Shown: in pieces, positions 1 to 5,681 of the stretch
Layout: the number at the start of each line of letters is the position of its first letter
Position numbering within the stretch: position 1 is the first letter of the stretch
Assembly: GCA_035406685.1 (NCBI GenBank)
Contig: DAONLM010000147.1
Location: forward strand, 1-7,726
Source of the DNA: DAONLM01 sp035406685
GTDB taxonomy: Bacteria > Spirochaetota > GWE2-31-10 > MWDO01
Reading direction: 5' to 3'
Length of the DNA: 7,726 bases
The notes under the pieces: model-generated
What the model saw: the letters and a program-made list of their open reading frames with translations, nothing else
What the model was told of the DNA's origin: nothing
Databases searched by the model: none
Made by a program: the position numbers and the translations under genes

Positions 1-169
1 TCTGTGGTATTTTTTATTTTAAGAATAAAAATTTTGAATTTATTGATAGATTGCCTTTATTATTGGAATTTTTGATATAATAAAAATTATTATTTACGAT
101 TTAAAAACTTTTTGGTATATATTCATAAGAAAAAATAGACTTAAAACTTAAAGAGGAATGAATTGTATA

Positions 170-205
170 AAATCAAAAATAAATATTAAGGGACTACCTC
201 TTAAT
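170..205 (-). terminator. Second candidate intrinsic terminator after ppk1
   Basis: Read on the minus strand, ATTAAG (205-200) pairs with CTTAAT (190-185) around a short interior that may add one more G-C pair next to an A/C mismatch. The 3' arm is followed by a U-rich tail, ATTTATTTTTGATTTT (184-169). The stem is short and AT-rich, so it is a weak terminator by standard criteria, but the tail is good and the place is right, 66-100 bases past the ppk1 stop. On the plus strand the stem is slightly better (8 bp with one G-U), but no T-rich tail follows there. Confidence 0.4.
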
Positions 206-213
206 CTGAATAA

Positions 214-245
214 CTAAGAAATAATAATACGACAATTGTCGCACT
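214..245 (-). terminator. First candidate intrinsic terminator after ppk1, built on a perfect palindrome
   Basis: The core CGACAATTGTCG (230-241) is a perfect 12-bp palindrome. In minus-strand RNA the stem extends to eight pairs (245-238 with 233-226), two of them G-U, closing on an AAUU loop, and is followed by AUUAUUUCUU. It begins about 26 bases after the ppk1 stop codon, where a terminator for the operon is expected. The tail is only moderately U-rich, and a perfect palindrome could instead be a protein-binding operator. The call rests on position and base pairing only. Confidence 0.4.
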
Positions 246-270
246 TTAATAATAACATGAAAAAATTAAA

Positions 271-2379
271 TTAGATCTTTTCCTCTGGCTTCATTTTAGG
301 TATAAATTTTGATCTTATCTCTTTTTCTTTATTAATATTCTTTTCTTTAAAATATTCATAAAGAGCAATTTGACTCCTTATCGGTTTCTCATGTTTCTCT
401 GGTTTTTTGAAAATGTATCTACCATCTGGGAGTAATTCTCTTGCTTTTAAATTATCATTCTGAATTATTTTTAACATTGTCATTATCTCTTTTTTAATAT
501 CTTCATCTTCAATTGGAAACAAAACTTCAACCCTTCTATCAAAATTTCTCTGCATCCAGTCAGCACTTGATAAATATATATCCTCATCGCCAGCATTATA
601 AAAATAAAAAATTCTTGAATGTTCTAAAAATCTATCAATAATACTTATTACTTTAATATTTTCACTCAATCCTTTAATACCTGGTTTTAAACAACACATA
701 CCACGCACTATAAGAAATATATCCACCCCAGCATTTGAAGCCTCATATAAGGCATCGATTATTTTAATATCTACTAAGGCATTCATCTTTGCTATTATTT
801 TACCTTTCCCACCATTTAAAGCATTTTCTTTCTCTATTTTGATCTTTTCTAACAAAAAATCTCTTAGATCAAGAGGAGCACAGACCAATTTTTTCCATCT
901 TGGTGGTTCAGAATATCCAGTTAAAAGATTAAATATGGAAGCAACGTCTCTTCCGATCGAAACCCTTGAAGTAAAAATTCCAATATCTGTATAAATTTTT
1001 GCTGTATTCTCATTATAATTCCCAGTAGAAAGGTGAACATATCTTTTCAAACCATCCTCTTCATCTCTCACAACAAGTGTAATTTTACAATGTGTCTTTA
1101 AACCCACAAGCCCATATATTACATGACATCCAGCCTTTTCAAGTTCTTTTGCCCAGGTGATATTCTGGGCCTCATCAAATCTTGCCTTTAATTCGACAAG
1201 AACTGTAACCTGCTTATTATTTTCTGCTGCATTTTTTAAAGCCTTAATTATAGGCGAATCCCCGGAAGTTCTATAAAGAGTCATTTTTATAGCAAGAACC
1301 TTTGGATCTTTTGATGCCTGTTCAATAAAATTTACAACCGGGTCAAATGATTCATAAGGGAGAGAAAGCATTCTATCTTTTTGTGATATTATTTCAAAAA
1401 TAGACTTTTCAGAATTACAAAATTCACATGGCAAGATCGGTGGTAAATAAGGATCTTTATACTCTTCATAGCCTTTTATAAATGCTATTTTAAAAAAACT
1501 TGATAAATCTATTATACCATTAATTTCAAAAAACATTTCTGGTAATATCTTAGTATTTTCAAGAACAAAATTTTTTAACTCAGAACTTGCATTTTTTTCT
1601 ATCTCAATTCTTATTGGTAAACCTTTTTCTCTTGCCTTTAGCTTGTCCTCTATTTCTGCAAGCAAATCCTCAGCCCCCTCTTCATCAATCGAAAGTTCAG
1701 CATCTCTTGTTATTCTTACTGTTGCTGTTTCAAGAATATTATATCCTTTAAAGAAGTATCCTATAAAAAGTTTTATCAATTCTCCTATATATATGTACTG
1801 AGTCGTTTGTTCTTGATCTTCAAACAGAGGTATAAACCTTTCTTCAGAAGGATAAGGAATTATTGCAAAAAGATTTTCTTCTGGTTTTTTGGGATCTCTT
1901 AGTTTTACAATTATGTTCAATGTCTTACTCTTTAAAAAAGGGAAAGGATGAGATTGGTCAACTGCCATTGGGGTTAAAATATAAAATATCTTTTTTAAAA
2001 AAAATCTTCTTAAATGCTCAATAAATTTTGATGGTAAATTGTTTGCTGTATAAAAATAAAATCCTATCTTTTCTAATTCTGGAATTATTTTATTATTAAA
2101 ACAATCATATTGAATCTCTATTAATTCTTTTACTCTTTTTGAAATTTTTGAGATAATCTCTCTTGCTGTTAAGCCAGAATAATCTTTTAATTCATATCCG
2201 GATCTTATCTGCGAGAATAAACCAGATACTCTAACCATAAAAAATTCATCTAAATTATTTGAAAATATAGATAAGAATTTTACTTTTTCTAATAACGGCG
2301 TCTCTGGATTTAAAGCCTCTTCAAGAACCCTATAATTGAATTCAACCCAGCTTAACTCTTTATTAAAATAATTACTCAT
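271..2379 (-). CDS. Polyphosphate kinase 1 (Ppk1)
   Basis: This gene encodes a 702-residue polyphosphate kinase 1, close to the usual family length of about 690. The enzyme reversibly transfers the terminal phosphate of ATP to growing inorganic polyphosphate. The N-terminal domain begins NKELSWVEFNYRVLEEA and continues through NNLDEFFMVRVSGL (residues 6-54). The two phospholipase-D-like C-terminal domains carry the signature histidines: His430 in GLKTHCK and His449 in YVHLSTGNYN. These are 19 residues apart, as are E. coli His435 and the autophosphorylated His454. A third conserved stretch, RFLEHSR with His587, is followed by SADWMQRNFDRRVEVLFP (605-622). All key motifs are intact, so the enzyme should be active. 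It is the last gene of the operon; its ATG overlaps the ppx stop codon by one base (TAATG), with GGGGA upstream as ribosome binding site. This implies translational coupling to the phosphatase. Confidence 0.97.
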   Translation of the reverse strand: MSNYFNKELSWVEFNYRVLEEALNPETPLLEKVKFLSIFSNNLDEFFMVRVSGLFSQIRSGYELKDYSGLTAREIISKISKRVKELIEIQYDCFNNKIIPELEKIGFYFYTANNLPSKFIEHLRRFFLKKIFYILTPMAVDQSHPFPFLKSKTLNIIVKLRDPKKPEENLFAIIPYPSEERFIPLFEDQEQTTQYIYIGELIKLFIGYFFKGYNILETATVRITRDAELSIDEEGAEDLLAEIEDKLKAREKGLPIRIEIEKNASSELKNFVLENTKILPEMFFEINGIIDLSSFFKIAFIKGYEEYKDPYLPPILPCEFCNSEKSIFEIISQKDRMLSLPYESFDPVVNFIEQASKDPKVLAIKMTLYRTSGDSPIIKALKNAAENNKQVTVLVELKARFDEAQNITWAKELEKAGCHVIYGLVGLKTHCKITLVVRDEEDGLKRYVHLSTGNYNENTAKIYTDIGIFTSRVSIGRDVASIFNLLTGYSEPPRWKKLVCAPLDLRDFLLEKIKIEKENALNGGKGKIIAKMNALVDIKIIDALYEASNAGVDIFLIVRGMCCLKPGIKGLSENIKVISIIDRFLEHSRIFYFYNAGDEDIYLSSADWMQRNFDRRVEVLFPIEDEDIKKEIMTMLKIIQNDNLKARELLPDGRYIFKKPEKHEKPIRSQIALYEYFKEKNINKEKEIRSKFIPKMKPEEKI

Positions 2380-3932
2380 TATGAATCCCCATTCTTAATT
2401 TTTTTAATTCTTAATTTAATATTAACACCAAAAAACATTTCAAAAAGATCTCTTTTATATTTAAATGAATATAATTCTGCAAAAATCTGGTCATTCACAT
2501 AGGTTATAAGATATAACTGATCGTTCTCTTTTATAAGATCAATATCAGAAACAAGTTGAAGATGGGTATTATCAAGACTATCCGCAATTCTTAAAATAGA
2601 AGCAAGCTTCATAACAATCATTCTATCTCTATTCGATAATTCCATATAGTCTTGATGAGTATTTTTAGGAATGGATCTTCTATGGTATCTTGCTACATTT
2701 GCAATTATCTTAACCTCATTTTCATTAAGATAAAAAAAATTCTTTGTCTTTATAATATAAAGAGAATGTTTATGATGAGATGAATTAGAAATCGCAGAAC
2801 CTATATCATGTAAAATAGAAGCGACTAAAAGATAGCACCTTTCAATCTCTCCTAACTGATGAAGAAACTTTGTCTTATCAAACAATTTTAAAGCGAGTTC
2901 TTTTACCTTCAAAGAGTGATTTTCATCAAAGTTAAATGATCTACCAATATTTATAGAGCTTATCTCAAGCTGCTTTTCAAGATAATTAAAAAAATTATTA
3001 TCTTTTTTAGAAATCATATCATAAAGTAGCCCATCTCTTAACGATATGTCCGGAATATAAATTTTAGAGCATTTAAAAAAATCTGCTATTTTTAAAAACA
3101 TCAGGCTAATCGGATAAAATGTTTCAGACATATCATAAGGCACATCTAATTTATGAATTAATTCTTCCTCGGTATAACCCTGCATCTTATTGCAAATATT
3201 TCTTAAATCTTCTACCTCTATATATTTTATATCAGGGCTATTTTCTTTTTTATTAATCAATAAAAATATATGCTCCAGTTCTGAACTTATGCCATGAAAA
3301 AATTCCACACTTGATACTGGTATTTCTCTTTTTAGATTTCTTAACTCATGCTCAACCATTACTTTTAGATAATTGAAAAAATTTTCTTCTATATTTGTGG
3401 CTTTACTAAAAATCTGTTTCATTTTCAAAGCACCTAAAGGGAGTGTCCTTGAAAATATTATAAATTCATCTTTGAAAATGGAAATTTCTACACTTCCTGA
3501 TCCTATTTCAACAATACTATGATAATTTTCTTTTTTAAAAGATTTATTGTTTTTAATTTTCTCTGATATTGCTTTATATATCAATTCGGTTTCTTTTGTT
3601 ATTGATAATATTTCTACACTGATACCTGTATTTGTTAAAATATTATCAAGAAATATATCAAAATTTGTTGCCTCTCTAACAGCGGTTGTTGCAACTGCTC
3701 TTATTCTGTCAACTTTATATTCTTCACATAAATTTTTATATTTTCTTAGTATCTGAATAGACTCATCAATGGTAGGTCTTAATATTCTACCTTTATCAAA
3801 TGAATCTTTCCCTAATCTCACTGACAAACTCACTTCTTCTAAAATCTCTATTTTATCATTTACAACTTCTGCAATTGTCATTCTTATTGCTCTTGAGCCT
3901 ATATCAATGGCTGCCACTCTATTTTTATCCAT
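2379..3932 (-). CDS. Ppx/GppA-family exopolyphosphatase with C-terminal HD domain
   Basis: The 517-residue product matches the length and layout of long exopolyphosphatases such as E. coli Ppx: two actin-like (ASKHA) lobes (about 1-305) followed by an HD-type helical domain (about 320-517). Such enzymes remove terminal phosphate from polyphosphate, and relatives hydrolyse pppGpp. Visible motifs are AAIDIGSRAIRM (7-18), ATTAVREATN (91-100), Glu116 in ITKETEL at the place of the family catalytic Glu, VEIGSGSVEIS (141-151) and SLRDGLLYD (297-305). The HD part shows ILHDIGS (His375, Asp376), HHKHS (386-390), His417 and RIADSLD (448-454). The first phosphate-binding loop has Arg14 where Asn is usual (DxGSN), and the second reads EIGSGS instead of DIGGGS, so activity or specificity may be shifted. 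The ATG at 3932 is chosen over an in-frame TTG at 3944 because AGAGGG lies just before it. The gene lies 8 nt after the oxidoreductase stop and overlaps ppk1 by one base. Confidence 0.9.
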   Translation of the reverse strand: MDKNRVAAIDIGSRAIRMTIAEVVNDKIEILEEVSLSVRLGKDSFDKGRILRPTIDESIQILRKYKNLCEEYKVDRIRAVATTAVREATNFDIFLDNILTNTGISVEILSITKETELIYKAISEKIKNNKSFKKENYHSIVEIGSGSVEISIFKDEFIIFSRTLPLGALKMKQIFSKATNIEENFFNYLKVMVEHELRNLKREIPVSSVEFFHGISSELEHIFLLINKKENSPDIKYIEVEDLRNICNKMQGYTEEELIHKLDVPYDMSETFYPISLMFLKIADFFKCSKIYIPDISLRDGLLYDMISKKDNNFFNYLEKQLEISSINIGRSFNFDENHSLKVKELALKLFDKTKFLHQLGEIERCYLLVASILHDIGSAISNSSHHKHSLYIIKTKNFFYLNENEVKIIANVARYHRRSIPKNTHQDYMELSNRDRMIVMKLASILRIADSLDNTHLQLVSDIDLIKENDQLYLITYVNDQIFAELYSFKYKRDLFEMFFGVNIKLRIKKIKNGDS

Positions 3933-3935
3933 ATT

Positions 3936-3941
3936 CCCTCT
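3936..3941 (-). promoter_or_regulatory. Ribosome binding site that decides the ppx start
   Basis: AGAGGG lies three bases before the ATG at 3932, slightly closer than ideal. The alternative in-frame TTG start at 3944 would overlap the upstream stop (TTGA) but has only AT-rich sequence before it. The ATG is also the start from which the protein most directly enters the actin-like fold (DKNRVAAIDIG). Confidence 0.6.
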
Positions 3942-5137
3942 CAATATATAAATTTTTCATAAAATATATTCTTAACACCATTTCTCTTTAGTATTTCAAT
4001 GGTCTTTTTTACCATTATTGGTGGACCGCAAAGATAAAAATCCTCTGTAAAATTAGAGTATTTTTTTAATATATCCTCACTCAAAAATCCATATTCAAAA
4101 TTATTTTCATCTATTTTTTCATTACTTAATATATATACTATTTTTAATTTATCCTTATAATTCTCAAAAAAATCGTAAAATGCTAAATCCTTCTTTGTTT
4201 TTGCACCATAAAGTAAAATTACTTTTTTATTTTCTTTATTAAAATTTTTGTCACCAATTATACTTTTAAATGGTGTTATTCCTATTCCACCAGCAATAAA
4301 AATAGAGTCTCTCCCTTTAAAATTAAATATACCATAAGGTCCATCTATCTTTATTATTTCATTCTTATTAAGATCCTTTATTCTTGAAGTAAACTCCCCA
4401 AGAGATTTTATACTAAAAGAGAGATTACTATCAGTAGCAGAGCTAGAAATTGTAAAAGGATGAGGCTTTCTCATTTTTGTCTTTTTAAAACTTATAAATG
4501 CAAACTGACCGGACTTGTGTGTAAAATTTATCGGTTTTTCAACTAAAATAGTATGTATATCATCAGTTTCTTTTATTACATCTATTATTTTAGAAATAAA
4601 TTTTGGCTTTATTATTAAGAAAATTATTCTTACAATGGTGCCAGTAAGAGCCATAATTATTGAGATTATTATAAAAATATTTAAGATTGGTATCTTAGCA
4701 TGAAAACCAGTAAGATAACCAAAATTTAATAAATGAATTAAAGCAAGTATATAAAATACAACATTCAATCTATGCAAGGTAATCCAGAATATATGCTCAA
4801 TTTTCTTTAAAAAAAAATAAGAAATAAATACAGATATTCCAATAAATATAAAGGCTGTAACCCCAAAGATAAAATAATAAAGAGAAAGATATCCTAAATA
4901 TATTTCTATTATTGAGAGATTATATTTAATTAAATTATATAAAAATAGTAAAAAAGGATGAAAAATTAATAAAAAAAAAGAGATCACAGAAAATATCCTA
5001 TGAAATCTTAAGACCCTATCGAGTCCAAATTTTTTATCCAATAATCTTAATGTTCCGCCAATAAAAATTGAAAAACCAAGTAAAAAAAATCCAATTATGC
5101 CAAATATTCTTCCAAAATTTCTTATAAATTCTTCCAT
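3941..5137 (-). CDS. Ferric-reductase-like membrane oxidoreductase (haem b / FAD / NAD(P))
   Basis: The 398-residue protein joins a ferric-reductase-type transmembrane domain (about 8-176, five or six helices) to a ferredoxin-NADP reductase-type module. The membrane part has two histidine pairs that would bind two b haems across the bilayer: His46/His60 and His122/His135 (LHRLN, ALIHLLNF). The FAD site is HPFTISSS (226-233). The nucleotide domain has AGGIGITPF (282-290) and YLCGPPIM (368-375), and the protein ends in the typical aromatic C-terminus, FYEKFIY. Such proteins move electrons from cytosolic NAD(P)H through FAD and haem across the membrane to iron(III), oxygen or another acceptor. 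No [2Fe-2S] ferredoxin domain and no calcium-binding domain is present. The substrate cannot be read from sequence. The gene starts 30 nt after the STAS-like gene, with only a weak AAGAG-type ribosome binding site, and ends 8 nt before ppx, so it is probably co-transcribed with both. Confidence 0.9.
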   Translation of the reverse strand: MEEFIRNFGRIFGIIGFFLLGFSIFIGGTLRLLDKKFGLDRVLRFHRIFSVISFFLLIFHPFLLFLYNLIKYNLSIIEIYLGYLSLYYFIFGVTAFIFIGISVFISYFFLKKIEHIFWITLHRLNVVFYILALIHLLNFGYLTGFHAKIPILNIFIIISIIMALTGTIVRIIFLIIKPKFISKIIDVIKETDDIHTILVEKPINFTHKSGQFAFISFKKTKMRKPHPFTISSSATDSNLSFSIKSLGEFTSRIKDLNKNEIIKIDGPYGIFNFKGRDSIFIAGGIGITPFKSIIGDKNFNKENKKVILLYGAKTKKDLAFYDFFENYKDKLKIVYILSNEKIDENNFEYGFLSEDILKKYSNFTEDFYLCGPPIMVKKTIEILKRNGVKNIFYEKFIY

Positions 5138-5167
5138 ACATAAATCTCTTTTGTATATATATTACAA

Positions 5168-5536
5168 TTAATTTATAAATTGTTTTAATATTAAATTTGG
5201 ATTCAAAAAAGTAAGAGTGGTAATACTTGTCTCCTGCCAAGCCATCTTTCTGTCACATATAAATATAACTTTATATCTATCTTCTTCCTGAACTGTTAAA
5301 ATTTTCATTATCCATTTTGCTAACTCTTTTATCCCATTAGAGTTTAGAAATTTTAAATTTGTAATATCAACATATAACTCTTTTATTTTCTCTTTTATTA
5401 CCTGATTATGCAATTCCTCAAAAAATTGGGTCATAAATTCGCCAGGAATTTTAGTCTCAATACTTCCTTTTATAAATACTCTATTATCAATACATTCAAG
5501 AGTTACACCCCCATTATGAATGGATTCTATTTTCAT
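5168..5536 (-). CDS. Small STAS-like (Slr1659-type) regulatory protein
   Basis: This 122-residue soluble protein begins with a beta-hairpin-like stretch (VTLECIDNRVFIKGSIE, 11-27), has an amphipathic helix (34-50), and then VDITNLKFLNSNGIKELAKW (56-75). The FLNSNG segment (63-68) occupies the place of the D-S-x-G phosphorylation loop of SpoIIAA-type anti-anti-sigma factors, putting Ser66 at the phospho-acceptor position. The C-terminal pattern DRKMAWQ (95-101), then LNPNLILKQF (111-120), resembles what I recall of the cyanobacterial Slr1659 family, a STAS-like group; SiaC-type phospho-switch proteins are more distant possibilities. It would act as a cytoplasmic switch toggled by a partner kinase and phosphatase, none of which is encoded in this window. 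It is the first gene of the operon, with AAGGGAAG as ribosome binding site (AAGGG six bases before the ATG). The fold call is fairly sure; the partner and output are unknown. Confidence 0.7.
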   Translation of the reverse strand: MKIESIHNGGVTLECIDNRVFIKGSIETKIPGEFMTQFFEELHNQVIKEKIKELYVDITNLKFLNSNGIKELAKWIMKILTVQEEDRYKVIFICDRKMAWQETSITTLTFLNPNLILKQFIN

Positions 5537-5617
5537 TTTCTTCCCTTTTTAAAATTAATCTATATCACTTTTTAACATATAGTTATATTTTAAAATCTTT
5601 TTATTAAATTTCAGTTA

Positions 5618-5646
5618 AAAATATACAGATTTTTTTATTTTGTCAA
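5618..5646 (-). promoter_or_regulatory. Candidate promoter for the STAS-oxidoreductase-ppx-ppk1 operon
   Basis: The downstream copy of the tandem repeat provides an exact TTGACA (5646-5641). A TATTTT (5623-5618) follows after 17 bases, or a better hexamer TATATT (5625-5620) after 15 bases. Transcription would begin near 5611, giving a leader of about 75 nt before the ATG at 5536. The -35 is consensus but the -10 match is a compromise between sequence and spacing, and the whole region is AT-rich, so chance matches are easy. Read-through from the AFOR promoter remains possible because no strong terminator separates the two units. Confidence 0.45.
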
Positions 5647-5681
5647 AAAAACCTATAAGTTTTGTCAAAAAAACCTATAAG
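5638..5681. repeat. Perfect tandem duplication of a 22-bp unit
   Basis: Two identical 22-bp copies lie head to tail (5638-5659 and 5660-5681). On the plus strand each starts TTTTGTC, runs through seven A residues and ends CCTATAAG. Read on the minus strand, each holds a T7 run that ends in TTGACA. The upstream copy (minus-strand order) covers the last codons and the TAG stop of the AFOR gene; the second copy supplies the -35 of the candidate operon promoter. The simplest origin is slippage or a short duplication, and only two copies are present. Confidence 0.95.

Larger units (their letters stand above)
1..270. other. AT-rich gene-free region downstream of ppk1
   Basis: This stretch follows the stop codon of the polyphosphate kinase gene and has no convincing reading frame on either strand. 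It holds two hairpin candidates, listed separately, and runs of A and T towards the left edge. The only start preceded by a purine-rich tract is an ATG at 158 on the plus strand. It opens a 19-codon frame, and the tract sits almost against the ATG, so I do not call it. The T-rich run near positions 10-20 could be the tail of another terminator cut by the window edge, but no stem is visible. Confidence 0.7.

Noticed and set aside
158..217. 19-codon plus-strand frame with AGAGG just before its ATG, containing a hairpin
   Set aside because: The purine tract is only one or two bases from the ATG, the peptide has no recognisable features and nothing follows it on the plus strand for it to lead into; a chance frame is more likely.
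3547..3991. Several 60-70 residue plus-strand frames rich in Leu, Ser and Phe
   Set aside because: They are antisense shadows of the ppx gene and of the ppx/oxidoreductase junction; none has a ribosome binding site or domain.
5034..5240. 68-residue minus-strand frame bridging the STAS-like and oxidoreductase genes
   Set aside because: It overlaps the ends of two better-supported genes in another frame and looks like a shifted translation of the oxidoreductase N-terminus; the in-frame proteins explain the region.
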